The notes beneath the pieces were generated by a model. It was not told where the DNA came from. It ran no database searches and saw only the letters and a program-made list of their open reading frames with translations. Shown here piece after piece: positions 1 through 8,455 of a DNA stretch of 64,000 bases; positions within the stretch are counted from its first letter, which is position 1, and the number at the start of each line of letters is the position of its first letter. The translations under genes were made by a program, and so were the position numbers. The DNA is taken from positions 4,154,139-4,218,138 of the forward strand of contig NZ_JAASRM010000001.1 of assembly GCF_011761565.1 (NCBI RefSeq), in the 5' to 3' direction. The stretch is from Rhizomicrobium palustre. GTDB taxonomy: Bacteria; Pseudomonadota; Alphaproteobacteria; Micropepsales; Micropepsaceae.

Positions 1-298
1 GGCTCACGCCCAGCACTGAAGCCGCCTTGGCCCGCACCGCCATCAAATCCGGTCCCGCCTGACGGCGCGCATAATAAGAGCCATAGCGGTTGATATGATC
101 GAGATGACCGCGATAGGCCTCGAACACCGGCCGCGCCATGGTGCCAAAATTGCCGTTTTCGAGCTGAATGAAATCCCGCGCCACGTCGTATTGCGCGATG
201 ATCTTTTCCCATTGATTGCCGGTTTCGGCGCTGGCCTTGGTCATCAATCCTGCCGTGGTGGCGGTGGCAGCGGCGAGAATATCACGGCGGCGCAGCAT
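1..298 (-). CDS. Aminotransferase class V-fold PLP-dependent enzyme, exported, N-terminal part only
   Basis: Only the first 99 codons lie in the window; the gene runs off the left edge. Translation begins MLRRRDILAAATATTAG, a twin-arginine-like leader (RRRD followed by a hydrophobic alanine-rich stretch). The mature start (about residues 44-75: LENGNFGTMARPVFEA, then HINRYGSYYARRQ) resembles the N-terminus of class V aminotransferase/isopenicillin-N-epimerase-like proteins. The PLP lysine lies outside the window, so the reaction cannot be stated. It lies directly downstream of a TonB-dependent receptor on the same strand, separated by a good terminator, so it may have its own promoter. Export plus a receptor neighbour suggests periplasmic processing of an imported compound (inference). 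Confidence 0.6.
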   Translation of the reverse strand, partial: MLRRRDILAAATATTAGLMTKASAETGNQWEKIIAQYDVARDFIQLENGNFGTMARPVFEAYRGHLDHINRYGSYYARRQAGPDLMAVRAKAASVLGVS

Positions 299-312
299 AA
301 GAGCCCTTTCGC

Positions 313-349
313 GAAAAAGAAAAGGAGCGGCGTTTGCGGCACCGCCCCC
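313..349 (-). terminator. Rho-independent terminator after the TonB-dependent receptor
   Basis: Read on the minus strand, a 9 bp GC-rich stem (GGGGCGGTG paired with CGCCGCTCC, including G-T pairs) with a 7 nt loop is followed by TTTTCTTTTT. It lies 10 bp past the receptor stop codon and before the next gene. Confidence 0.75.
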
Positions 350-358
350 TTGCGTGAT

Positions 359-2758
359 TTAGAACTTCAGATCGTAGCGCAGGTAGTAATTGCCGCCATT
401 CACGTCGTAAGGCGCGTTGCGCGAGTAATCGATGCCGCGGCTGGCCTGGAAGATCGCCTTTTCAGGATAGAAGTTACCGACATTCTCCGCACCCAGGCGG
501 ATCGAAGCCTTGTCGGTGAGGTTGTAGGTGACGGCGAGATCAACAAATTCCATCGAACCGAAGCGCTGGAAAATGAGACCCGAGGTGTTGCCGGTCGAAT
601 CCGTCCAGGGGCCATAGAAACGCAGGCGGCTCATGAACTCGAAATCGCCGATGGCATAGGTCGCCGTGGCCGAGGCGTTGTGCTGTGGTACGCCCTGCTC
701 GAAGACCTTCTTCTGCGAGGTGTTGGTCGCCGCCGCCGTCGTGCCCCCGGTTACCTTGGTGGCGGTGTAGCTATAGGCGCCGGAAAGACGCAGATGGCCA
801 GCGCCAAGATCGGTGCCGTAATTGCCCGTGACTTCCACACCGCGGGTCATGGTGTTGAAGTCGTTGGTGAAGAAGTTGATCGAGGTGAAGCTCGTCGCCC
901 CCGGCACATTCTGCGCCACCAGGTTTGCACGCGTGGCAGCGTCAATGGTGATGGTGCTGGAGGTGGAGAAGCGGCTGCGCAGGTCGGTCTTGAACGCATC
1001 AATCGAACCGGTGAAGCCATTGCCCGCATCGAACACCATGCCAAGCGTCGCGGTCTTGGAGGTTTCCGGCTTCAGCTGATGCGCACCGAAGGCCATTGCG
1101 ACCGGGTTGGTCGTACCCAAACGGCCGTTGGTGTAGAGCAGCAGCGTCTTGGTATCGAGGCCCTGACTGGTCGAGGTCGCGTTGTTCTGGCCCGGCGACG
1201 GCGCCTTGAAGCCTGTCGAATAAGAGCCACGGAAGGCAAGACCCGGCATGACTTCGTAACGGGCGCCGAATTTGTAGTTAAAGGTATTGCCGAAGTCGGA
1301 ATACTCTTCGTCACGCAACGCCACTTCGAGCTGCAGCGCCTTCGTCACTTGCGCTTGCAGATCGATGTAGCCGGCATAGCTCGTCTGCCCCCAGCTTCCG
1401 GCTTGCGTATCGGCAATGCCCGGAAAGCCGTTCGAGGCCGCGGCCAAGCCGTAATTGGCGCCAGGACCGACCTGATAGGAAGCCTTATCGCCCGCCTTCA
1501 TCTGGAAGGTCTCGTCGCGATATTCCGCACCGAAAGCGACGTTCAACGGCTCAGCGAAGAACGGCAGAGCCCAGCGATAGACGGCATCGGCGTTGAGATT
1601 GAGTTCGGATTCGATCATGTGGCCGAGATTGAAATTATGCGGGCTGTTCGGACCGAGCGAGGCGTTGATCGAATTGTTGAGGAAGAAGCGGCTGTTGTTG
1701 ATGCCATAGGAAACCGAGGTGTCCCAGGTGAAATCATCGGAGCTTGTGTGGCGCAGACCCGCCGCCATCTGGGAATCGAGCGCGTTGACGCCCTCATCCG
1801 GGGTGAAGCCGGTCGGCCAGATGGTCTTGAGGTCAAAACCCGGAAACGCCGCCGTGGTCTTATAGACTGAGGTCTGCGTATCGGGATTGCGCCAGTTGAT
1901 GTCGTTATGCTGGCGCGAAGCGGCCAGCGTCGCGAAAGCATAGGCTTCGACGTAATCGGTCAGATTCTCGCTAGCATCGAAAGCGGCCTTGATGCCCTGC
2001 ATATCGGGGTTACCCCAGCGCTGCACCGGATTGGGCACGGAAAGCGAGGGATGCGCCGCCTGGAACGCCACCGCGTCATCGCGCTGATGGGTGCGCGAGG
2101 TTTCATTGGCCTTCTGATATTCGACCGTCAGCACGGCGTGGCCGCCATTGGGCAGCTCCACACCGCCACGCGCGCCCACCTGCAAGGTCAGGCCGTCACC
2201 ATAGTAATATTGCGAGAGCTGGCCATAGGTGGCGACATCAGTGTCCTTGTTGAGCAGGATGTTGACCACACCGGCGATGGCGTCGGAGCCGTATTGCGCC
2301 GAAGCGCCGTCGCGCAGCACTTCGATATGGCCGGTGGCGTAATTGGAAATCATCGCGAGGTCGGAAGCCTGCGCGCCATTGGCGCCCAAAAAGGCCGAGC
2401 GATGGAAGCGCTTGCCGTTGACCAGCACCAGCGTCATGTCGGGCGACAGGTTGTTCAGCGAGGCCGGGCGGATGAACTGCGTGCCATCCGAAGATGGCAG
2501 ACGCTTGACGTTGAAGGACGGCACCAAGGTCGCCAGCGTCTGGTCGATGCTCGGCGATGCGGTAGAGCGCACAAAGTCGGTGTTCAGAACGTCAATCGGC
2601 GAGAGCGAGGTGAATTGCGTCTGGCCGCGATCGCGCGTTCCCGTGACGATCACTTCTTCGGTCTGGTCGAAGGCCAAATCGGCGGCCTGAGCCGCAGCCG
2701 TCATGGCGAACAAGGATGCGCCGAGCAAGGCAAGGCGGCGCGTCGGGACGTTGGTCAT
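359..2758 (-). CDS. TonB-dependent outer-membrane receptor
   Basis: This 799-residue protein has a Sec signal peptide (about residues 1-25, ending TAAAQA), a TonB-box-like EEVIVTGTR (about 34-42) and a plug domain with the typical VLRDGASAQYGSDAIAGVVNI segment (about 148-168). A long beta-barrel follows, ending in phenylalanine (YLRYDLKF), the usual outer-membrane C-terminal signature. It should import a bulky ligand across the outer membrane using TonB/ExbBD energy; the ligand cannot be read from the sequence. The start is supported by GGAGGGG about 5 bases upstream. A terminator follows the gene. The neighbouring exported PLP enzyme on the same strand may share the substrate. Confidence 0.93.
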   Translation of the reverse strand: MTNVPTRRLALLGASLFAMTAAAQAADLAFDQTEEVIVTGTRDRGQTQFTSLSPIDVLNTDFVRSTASPSIDQTLATLVPSFNVKRLPSSDGTQFIRPASLNNLSPDMTLVLVNGKRFHRSAFLGANGAQASDLAMISNYATGHIEVLRDGASAQYGSDAIAGVVNILLNKDTDVATYGQLSQYYYGDGLTLQVGARGGVELPNGGHAVLTVEYQKANETSRTHQRDDAVAFQAAHPSLSVPNPVQRWGNPDMQGIKAAFDASENLTDYVEAYAFATLAASRQHNDINWRNPDTQTSVYKTTAAFPGFDLKTIWPTGFTPDEGVNALDSQMAAGLRHTSSDDFTWDTSVSYGINNSRFFLNNSINASLGPNSPHNFNLGHMIESELNLNADAVYRWALPFFAEPLNVAFGAEYRDETFQMKAGDKASYQVGPGANYGLAAASNGFPGIADTQAGSWGQTSYAGYIDLQAQVTKALQLEVALRDEEYSDFGNTFNYKFGARYEVMPGLAFRGSYSTGFKAPSPGQNNATSTSQGLDTKTLLLYTNGRLGTTNPVAMAFGAHQLKPETSKTATLGMVFDAGNGFTGSIDAFKTDLRSRFSTSSTITIDAATRANLVAQNVPGATSFTSINFFTNDFNTMTRGVEVTGNYGTDLGAGHLRLSGAYSYTATKVTGGTTAAATNTSQKKVFEQGVPQHNASATATYAIGDFEFMSRLRFYGPWTDSTGNTSGLIFQRFGSMEFVDLAVTYNLTDKASIRLGAENVGNFYPEKAIFQASRGIDYSRNAPYDVNGGNYYLRYDLKF

Positions 2759-2935
2759 TTACCCCTCCAAATGGAATGAGGGGCGTATGGCTGCGTTACA
2801 TGTCAGCGCCGTAACGTTGTCATGACGGTTAAGCTCAAAAAATGTGTTTTAAAACAGGCGTCTGCATAGATTGCAGAAGGCGCGCGGGCACGCCAGGAGA
2901 GAACACCCCCGCGTGCCCCGCTACCTTTATAAGGC

Positions 2936-3361
2936 CTAGTACTCGGCCAAGGGCTGCTTATTGGCGCGGGCAACTTTGTCTGCCTGCTCCATATCCTTGG
3001 TGTAGGGCTGAACTTTCGTCACCCAGCAGGCGTCATTCGCGACCTGACTGACCCCGCCGCCGCGCATGATGAGACGATCACCGCGATCGACGCAGGAGCC
3101 GGGAATATTCCCGCCGATGCCGCGGAACCCCGCGCCAAACGCCCAGTTCAGATCACTGCAAAGCCCTGCCAGACTGACAAGGTATTTGCGCCCGAAGCGA
3201 TCATTAACAACCATGGATTTCTTGTCACGTGATCCCCAGCCATCGACATCGCTATGGCGCAGGCACACACTTGTCCGGGCTGGTGCTGGCGCGTCTTCGG
3301 CCAAGGCGGGGACCGCCGTGCCGGCCAAGACCACAGCCGCGAGGAAAAGCCTCTTCGTCAT
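2936..3361 (-). CDS. Small secreted protein, DUF6491-like
   Basis: The 141-residue product has a clear Sec signal (MTKRLFLAAVVLAGTAVPALA) and a cysteine-containing mature part: an early CLRHSDVDGW, a central RFGRKYLVSLAGLC, and a late CWVTKVQPYT. The layout (short loop, Tyr/Leu strand with Cys, GD-R strand, late Cys) resembles DUF6491 proteins of unknown function. It is probably periplasmic with disulfides. A shorter relative with the same C(R/W)VTK-x-(Q/E)PY ending lies at 5420-5764. It is separated from the receptor by about 180 bp. Function unknown. Confidence 0.75.
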   Translation of the reverse strand: MTKRLFLAAVVLAGTAVPALAEDAPAPARTSVCLRHSDVDGWGSRDKKSMVVNDRFGRKYLVSLAGLCSDLNWAFGAGFRGIGGNIPGSCVDRGDRLIMRGGGVSQVANDACWVTKVQPYTKDMEQADKVARANKQPLAEY

Positions 3362-3460
3362 GGCATACTCCTCCTAGAAGATTTCGCCCCGAATGAAATC
3401 AAACCCTCGATGAACAGCGGATGAACCGTGGCTGGTCTTCGCCGCACATTGGGATAGTTT

Positions 3461-4195
3461 ATGACACCATCACAGGAGCTGATGTCCATGGCCCCTCCCC
3501 CTGTCAAATGTGCCATCTGCGGGCAAACCAAACCGGCCAGCGAAACCATTCCGGGCATACTGGTGCGCCCGGCCATCGACGCTTTGATCCGTAAGAAACA
3601 TCCCGAGTGGAGCCTGAGCGACACTATATGCACTACCTGCCACAACGCCTTCCGGATGCAATATGTCCAGGAGCAGGTGCAGAAGGACCGGGGCGAGCTT
3701 TCCAATCTGGAAAATGAAGTGGTGGAGAGCATCCGCCAGAACCAGATCGTCACCGACAATATCAATAGCGAATTCGAGACCCATCAGACGCTGGGCGCGC
3801 GGGTCGCCGACAAGGTGGCCGAGTTCGGCGGCTCGTGGAAGTTCATCTTTATCTTCTTCGGCGTGATGGCGGTTTGGATCCTGTGCAATACCGTGCCGCT
3901 TCTGTGGCGGCCATTCGATCCCTATCCCTTCATCCTCTTCAACCTGGTGCTCTCCATGCTGGCGGCCATCCAGGCGCCCATCATCATGATGAGCCAGAAC
4001 CGCCAGGAGACGCGCGACCGGATGCGGGCCGAAAACGACTATCAGGTCAATCTGAAGGCCGAGATCGAAATCCGGGTGCTGACCGAGAAAATGGACCAGC
4101 TTCTGCACCATCAATGGCAGCGCCTGCTTGAAATTCAGCGCCTGCAGACCGAAATGATAGAGGATCTGGCGAACCGCACGGCCTCGCCGAAATAA
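3461..4195 (+). CDS. DUF1003 membrane protein with N-terminal zinc-ribbon
   Basis: The 244-residue protein starts with two CxxC pairs (CAICGQTK near residue 17 and CTTCHN near 57), a likely treble-clef or zinc-ribbon module. It continues as a DUF1003 domain: a conserved soluble stretch (HQTLGARVADKVAEFGGSWKFI), two membrane segments (about 128-147 and 155-175) and the QNRQETRDR motif, then a C-terminal amphipathic coil rich in Glu and Gln. DUF1003 proteins are cytoplasmic-membrane proteins of unknown role. Two ATGs are possible; the second (MSMAPPP, 3482) lies close behind CACAGGAGCTG, so it is the better-supported start. It is followed 11 bp later by the GlsB-like gene, so the two are probably co-transcribed. 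Confidence 0.85.
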   Translation: MTPSQELMSMAPPPVKCAICGQTKPASETIPGILVRPAIDALIRKKHPEWSLSDTICTTCHNAFRMQYVQEQVQKDRGELSNLENEVVESIRQNQIVTDNINSEFETHQTLGARVADKVAEFGGSWKFIFIFFGVMAVWILCNTVPLLWRPFDPYPFILFNLVLSMLAAIQAPIIMMSQNRQETRDRMRAENDYQVNLKAEIEIRVLTEKMDQLLHHQWQRLLEIQRLQTEMIEDLANRTASPK

Positions 4196-4206
4196 CAGGG
4201 GGTAGC

Positions 4207-4467
4207 ATGTCCATTCTGGGCTGGATTTTCTTTGGCCTCATCACCGGCTTTATCGCTTCCAAGGTCGTCAACGCGCATGGCCAGGGCTGCATTCTCAACA
4301 TCGTGCTCGGCATTGTCGGCGCGGTGGTAGGCGGGGCGCTGTTCAACTTTCTGGGCGAACCGGTCTTCTATCATTTCAGCTTCAAATCGATGCTGATCGC
4401 CATTCTGGGCGCCATCGTCGTGCTGCTGGTATGGAACGCCCTCACCGGCCGTAAAGGCCTTCGCTGA
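4207..4467 (+). CDS. GlsB/YeaQ/YmgE family stress-response membrane protein
   Basis: The 86-residue protein has three hydrophobic segments and the family's glycine patterns (IFFGLITGFIASKVV, NIVLGIVGAVVGGALFNFLG, LIAILGAIVVLLVWN). This matches transglycosylase-associated (PF04226-type) inner-membrane proteins in length and arrangement. Family members are often induced by stress, but the molecular role is unknown. An AGGGGGTAGC ribosome site precedes the ATG. Its stop overlaps the next start (TGATG at 4465-4469), so it is translationally coupled to the secreted protein downstream. Confidence 0.88.
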   Translation: MSILGWIFFGLITGFIASKVVNAHGQGCILNIVLGIVGAVVGGALFNFLGEPVFYHFSFKSMLIAILGAIVVLLVWNALTGRKGLR

Positions 4468-5228
4468 TGCGCGCCAGATGGCTGGCCGTGGCGGTGCTGA
4501 TGTGGAGCAGCGCCCAGGCCCAGCCGATCGAGCTTTCCGGCAGTATCGGCGGGCGGCAGGTCGTGGCCGATCTCAACCGCAATGGCGATACCGTCTCGGG
4601 CTGGCTTTACAGCTTGAAAAATGGCACCCAGCTTCGCCTCGAAGGCCAGCTTGTGCCGCAAGGTCTTTTCGACATCACCGCCTTCAACGCCGCCAGCAAT
4701 ACGCGCGCCGGGCGCTTCACCGGCCGCATCAAGAACGGGCATTGGACGGGAAACTGGCGCGATAACGGTGCCAAGGCAAAGAAACCTGTCGCGCTCGATA
4801 ATCTGAGCAATGTCTCCCCGCCGGATGGGCGTTACCGCTGCACCACGCGCCGCCATGACGAGAGTTTCGGATTTTCCTTGCGCCACAGCCTCGATTTGAC
4901 GCTTTCCGGCGGCAAGGTGAAAGGACTGACGCTGACCCGCCAAACCAAATCCGATGGCGAAAACGCCCAAAGCTGCCGCCTTACCGCGGGCGATCTGAAA
5001 CAGGCCCCCGGCAAAGGTACCATCATCTTGCGTGCTAAGGCCGATCCCGCCCGCTGCACCTTACGCATTTTATCGGCGGGCGATTACCTTCTCATCCGCC
5101 CCGGACGTACCGATCAGGCGGGCGATGACTGCCGGGCTGCGGCAAGCTCACAGTTCTGCAGCGCCAACGCGTTTTGGTCCGATCTCGTGATCAACAAGAA
5201 GAGCCAAAGCTGCAAAAGCGTGGAGTGA
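4467..5228 (+). CDS. Secreted protein of unknown function, cysteine-rich C-terminus
   Basis: The 253-residue protein has a signal peptide (MRARWLAVAVLMWSSAQAQP). The mature part looks all-beta: the first half repeats a short strand-turn pattern (SIGGRQVVADLNRNGDTVSGWLYSL, GRFTGRIKNGHWTGNWRDN), and the second half carries seven cysteines that could form disulfides (YRCTTRR, QSCRLTAG, RCTLRIL, DDCRAA, FCSAN, QSCKSVE). No catalytic motif was recognised. It overlaps the preceding GlsB-like gene by one base, so it belongs to a three-gene operon 3461-5228. Probably periplasmic. Confidence 0.75.
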   Translation: MRARWLAVAVLMWSSAQAQPIELSGSIGGRQVVADLNRNGDTVSGWLYSLKNGTQLRLEGQLVPQGLFDITAFNAASNTRAGRFTGRIKNGHWTGNWRDNGAKAKKPVALDNLSNVSPPDGRYRCTTRRHDESFGFSLRHSLDLTLSGGKVKGLTLTRQTKSDGENAQSCRLTAGDLKQAPGKGTIILRAKADPARCTLRILSAGDYLLIRPGRTDQAGDDCRAAASSQFCSANAFWSDLVINKKSQSCKSVE

Positions 5229-5260
5229 GGCTGCTAGCATCCTTCCGCGCATCCCTTGGC

Positions 5261-5399
5261 TGTCATCCCGGACGCGCCGCGAAGATTTCTCCAATGGCAC
5301 ATTGGCGCGATCCGGGATCTACCTGGAAATCTGACCTGCGATGGGGTGGGTCCCGGCTCTACGCATTGCGCTGGCGCGCAAGCTGCGGCCGGGATGACA
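5261..5399. repeat. Intergenic inverted-repeat element (TGTCATCCCGG type)
   Basis: The segment opens with TGTCATCCCGG and closes with CCGGGATGACA, an 11 bp perfect inverted repeat about 139 bp end to end. The interior is GC-rich with further short complementary stretches. It fills the gap between two convergent genes. A lone copy of the arm (GTCATCCCGGCG) occurs near 17000. It resembles dispersed palindromic elements common in GC-rich Alphaproteobacteria. Confidence 0.7.
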
Positions 5400-5419
5400 A
5401 ATTAGGAAAGGCACTCTCC

Positions 5420-5764
5420 CTACTTCTTCAGCGGCAGGTCGTCTTTTTGCGGTGCGTAGGGTTCGATTTTTGTCACGCGGCAGGATTGGCGATCTGAGCC
5501 GATGGTGGCGATGACCATGTCGCCCTGGCTGATGCAATGGAACTCTGCCGAGAGGCCGAAGCCATCCGCCGATTGCAGATGATGGCAGCTTGTGGTGAGC
5601 CGGACCGGCGGCTTCTTCGGCCCGATGCTGCTTTCGACATAGACCTGAATATTGTTGAGCGGCTTGGCGATGTAGGACGAGCCGGGATCGATGCACGCCG
5701 CCTTCTCCGCCGCAAACGCCGGAACGGAAACTAGCAAGGCCGCCAATCCATAGAGAATCTTCAT
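5420..5764 (-). CDS. Small secreted protein, DUF6491-like paralogue
   Basis: The 114-residue product has a Sec signal (MKILYGLAALLVSVPAFA) and a mature part with four cysteines (AACIDPG, TSCHHLQ, FHCISQ, SCRVTK). Its ending (CRVTKIEPYAPQKDD) matches that of the protein at 2936-3361 (CWVTKVQPYTKDM), and both have a strand with Cys in the middle, so the two are likely distant paralogues. The chosen ATG at 5764 has GGGAGAG about 4 bases upstream and starts the signal peptide; an in-frame upstream extension has no such support. Function unknown; probably periplasmic. Confidence 0.75.
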   Translation of the reverse strand: MKILYGLAALLVSVPAFAAEKAACIDPGSSYIAKPLNNIQVYVESSIGPKKPPVRLTTSCHHLQSADGFGLSAEFHCISQGDMVIATIGSDRQSCRVTKIEPYAPQKDDLPLKK

Positions 5765-5917
5765 GAGCTCTCCCTCGGGGTTCGCGTGCATTCTACACCC
5801 TCTCCCGCCAAGAGGGCACGTTACGACTGAACGAGAAATGAACGCCGGCCTTGCCTTCCGGTTCAGGCCCATGCGCTAATATGGCCTTCCTGAAGCCGCC
5901 CTTCCTAAGGCAAGACC

Positions 5918-6349
5918 ATGCAGAAAACCGCCGCTTTGGCCACCGCAGCCGCCCTTCTTTTCTCCGCCACCGCAGGGGCCACGCCCATTACCGACTGGAA
6001 AGAGGTGAGCAAAGTCGCCGGAGCCATTCCCACGGCCGCAGGCGCGCCACTGCTCAAGCGCATGGAAAGCTGCAAGATGAAGATCCACAAGGACACGTCT
6101 TGGATCGAGACCCGCAATGTGGCCTGGCGCGATTACGGCGCCAAACCCGGCGATACCGTTCTGAAGCTGGTCTTCGATGTGCCGCCCGTGCCCAAGCAGC
6201 CTGGCCCCACCGCTCCCAACCTGCCGCAACTGAATGTGGTCGCCGTCTGGGTGATATCGAAGGGCAAAGCCTCGCCGCTGTCGACCTGGGCCAACGCCTT
6301 GCAGAACCGCCCGGTGCCGCTGGGCTATGACGACAGCAACAACTGCTGA
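5918..6349 (+). CDS. Small secreted protein of unknown function
   Basis: The 143-residue protein starts with a signal peptide (MQKTAALATAAALLFSATAGA). The mature part contains WKEVSKVAGAIP, a segment with RMESCKMKIHKDTSWIETRN, and a C-terminal Cys (DDSNNC), suggesting one disulfide. No family was recognised. It converges on the MFS gene, with the last 25 bp of the two reading frames overlapping on opposite strands. Confidence 0.65.
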   Translation: MQKTAALATAAALLFSATAGATPITDWKEVSKVAGAIPTAAGAPLLKRMESCKMKIHKDTSWIETRNVAWRDYGAKPGDTVLKLVFDVPPVPKQPGPTAPNLPQLNVVAVWVISKGKASPLSTWANALQNRPVPLGYDDSNNC

Positions 6350-7554
6350 GCCTTTTTACGCAGATGCGCGAAGTATAGAAGCGCGGCGGCAGCAGCCAGA
6401 ATACCAGAGGCGGCCGCCACGCCCATCGCCCAGCGCGGGCCCCACATATCGGCCACCCACCCCACCAGCGGCGCGCCCAAAGGCGTTCCGCCCAAGGCCA
6501 GCGCGAGATAAATCGCCAGCACCCGCCCACGCATTTCGGGCGCGGTGGTCAATTGCAGAAGACCATTGCAAGAGGTGTTGAAGGTCTGCGCCGCGAGCCC
6601 GATCACCACAAGCATCGCCGCGAAGAGGCCATAGCTCGGCGCCACCGCAGCCGCGATGCAGCCAATTCCGAACACGCCTGCGCCGAGCAAGAGCTGGCGC
6701 ATGGAAGGGTTCGCGCGCGAGGCCGCGATCAGCGCCCCCATCAAGGTGCCCACCGCCATAATCGACACCGAGACACCATATTGCCCGGCGCCAGCATGGA
6801 ACTCGCGCACCGACATGGTGGAGATGAAAATCGGAAAGTTGAGCCCGAAGGTGCAGATGAGGAAAGCCATCACCAGCGCGGTGATGAGATCATTGCGCCC
6901 TGCGATATAGCGCAAGCCCTCCATCAGCCCGCCATTGGTTTTGCTGCGTCTCGGTTTGGTGATGCAGGCCGTCTTCAGCCGCCACAGCGTGGCAAGCACC
7001 ACTGCAAAAGACGCCGCGTTGATGATGAAGACCCAGCCCGTACCAACCGCGGCGATCACCGCGCCCGCCACCGCAGGGCCAATCATGCGCGCGGCATTGA
7101 ACGAGGTGGAGTTAAGGCCCACCGCGTTGACGAGATCGCCCTCGCCCACCAGATCAGAGACAAAGGCCTGGCGCGCGGGCAAATCCAGCGCGGCGGCACA
7201 GCCGAACAGAAAGGCGAGCACATAGACCTGCCACAGCTCGGCGACGCCGAGTATGACGAGCAAGCCTTGCACCAGCGTGACCAAGCCGAGCGCGCTTTGG
7301 GTGAAGATGAGGAATTTGCGCCGGTCAAAGCGATCCGCCGCCCAGCCGCTCCAGGGAAGAAGCAAGAGCTGCGGCACGAATTGCAGCGACATGACAATGC
7401 CGACCGCGCTGGCGTTGTTATGGGTGAGTTCCGTCAGCACCAGCCAATCCTGGGCGATGCGCTGCATCCAGGTGCCGATATTGGAGACCAGTGCGCCGGC
7501 AGCCCAAATGCGATAATTGCGATTGGCCAGCGAGCGGAAGGTGGTGAAAAACAT
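6325..7554 (-). CDS. MFS transporter (EntS/MFS_3-like exporter)
   Basis: The 409-residue protein has about 12 hydrophobic helices. The N-terminal FRSLANRNYRIWAAGALVSNIGTWMQRIAQDWLV pattern and the loop WAADRFDRRK between helices 2 and 3 are typical of the MFS_3 group, which contains the enterobactin exporter EntS and many putative drug exporters. It probably acts as a proton-driven efflux pump in the inner membrane; the substrate is unknown. It lies 3 bp downstream of a small membrane protein, isochorismatase and MarR genes, making a four-gene MarR-controlled operon likely. Confidence 0.88.
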   Translation of the reverse strand: MFFTTFRSLANRNYRIWAAGALVSNIGTWMQRIAQDWLVLTELTHNNASAVGIVMSLQFVPQLLLLPWSGWAADRFDRRKFLIFTQSALGLVTLVQGLLVILGVAELWQVYVLAFLFGCAAALDLPARQAFVSDLVGEGDLVNAVGLNSTSFNAARMIGPAVAGAVIAAVGTGWVFIINAASFAVVLATLWRLKTACITKPRRSKTNGGLMEGLRYIAGRNDLITALVMAFLICTFGLNFPIFISTMSVREFHAGAGQYGVSVSIMAVGTLMGALIAASRANPSMRQLLLGAGVFGIGCIAAAVAPSYGLFAAMLVVIGLAAQTFNTSCNGLLQLTTAPEMRGRVLAIYLALALGGTPLGAPLVGWVADMWGPRWAMGVAAASGILAAAAALLYFAHLRKKAQQLLLSS

Positions 7555-7557
7555 ACG

Positions 7558-7890
7558 CTACCGATCAAGCGGCGCGTTGCCGCCGTAAAAACGCCCAAAC
7601 AACCGTGCCGACACCACCCCCATCACGAGCAGACCAAGACCTGCGGCCAAGACCTGGTCAGCAGCACGCAGATCAAACCGGCCTACATGGAGGATGAGAA
7701 GATAGGCGATAACCACGTTCGCAAATCCCCAAAGCACATTCACCGTTGACGACGAGAGACCGACGCCATGCGGTTTGGCGAAGGGCGTTTGAAATGGCCG
7801 CCCCATCATGCCACTGACGAAATGCGGGATCGCATTGGCGAAAAAGGCACCGCCGAACAGATAGGCCAGATCGTGAAGTCCCTCCATCAT
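7558..7890 (-). CDS. Small inner-membrane protein of unknown function
   Basis: The 110-residue product (MMEGLHDLAYLFGG...) has three likely membrane segments (about residues 8-25, 46-66 and 78-98) and a basic C-terminal tail (ARLFGRFYGGNAPLDR). The start at 7890 overlaps the isochorismatase stop in an ATGA arrangement; a longer in-frame extension would lie inside that gene and is rejected. It lies 3 bp before the MFS gene, so it may be an accessory to the exporter. No family was recognised with confidence. Confidence 0.7.
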   Translation of the reverse strand: MMEGLHDLAYLFGGAFFANAIPHFVSGMMGRPFQTPFAKPHGVGLSSSTVNVLWGFANVVIAYLLILHVGRFDLRAADQVLAAGLGLLVMGVVSARLFGRFYGGNAPLDR

Positions 7891-8453
7891 GCAGAGGCCC
7901 CTTTCAGAACATCCAATATTTCCTGCACCGTCCCGGTCTCGCCGAGCCGCGGGAAAATGCGCGTCAGGCTGTTGTCGTGTGCCGCGGGAACAAGATCCGC
8001 CATCGCGTCGATGGCGAAGGCGATGTCGAAGCCCGCTTCGAAGGCCTGGCGCGCGGTGGTCTCCACCCCGATGGAAGTCGAAACCCCGCAGAGCACGATC
8101 TGCGTGACGCCGTTTGCGCGGAGCCATTCTTCAAGGCCGGTCTTGGTGAAGGCGCCCCAGCTATGTTTTTCGATTTGATGGTCGCCGGGTTGCGGGTTCA
8201 GCGCGGGCAGAATCTCGGCGAAATCGGGCGGCAGCTGCGGAATGGCGCGAGACTGATCGGCGCGGCGCGGCGTGGATGACGGCACCACATGCACCAGCAC
8301 CACAGGCAGATTCTTAGCGCGAAAAGCTTCGGCGAGACGCGCGGCACGGGCGACGACCGGTGCGGTAACCTCCTGCTGCGCCATGGCGACAATGCCCTTT
8401 TGCAGATCGATGACCACCAGCGCGGTCTTGGGGTCGATGGCGGTGATGGGCAT
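7887..8453 (-). CDS. Isochorismatase-family cysteine hydrolase
   Basis: The 188-residue protein shows the family triad: Asp in ALVVIDLQKGIV (near residue 14), Lys in IEKHSWGAF and Cys in IVLCGVSTSIGVETTARQAFEAG. The cis-peptide VST-type turn and the late AIDAMADL also fit. Members hydrolyse amides or vinyl ethers (nicotinamidase, isochorismatase, N-carbamoylsarcosine amidase); the substrate here is unassigned. The ATG at 8453 has AGAAGGA upstream and lies 2 bp after the MarR stop; an upstream in-frame start would overlap MarR. Its place in a MarR operon with an exporter suggests a detoxification role (inference). Confidence 0.88.
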   Translation of the reverse strand: MPITAIDPKTALVVIDLQKGIVAMAQQEVTAPVVARAARLAEAFRAKNLPVVLVHVVPSSTPRRADQSRAIPQLPPDFAEILPALNPQPGDHQIEKHSWGAFTKTGLEEWLRANGVTQIVLCGVSTSIGVETTARQAFEAGFDIAFAIDAMADLVPAAHDNSLTRIFPRLGETGTVQEILDVLKGASA

Positions 8454-8455
8454 GG

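Noticed and set aside
95..1870. Plus-strand frame of 591 codons opposite the first TonB receptor
   Set aside because: No ribosome site, no domain, and the composition is that of a shadow of the receptor's third-codon GC bias.
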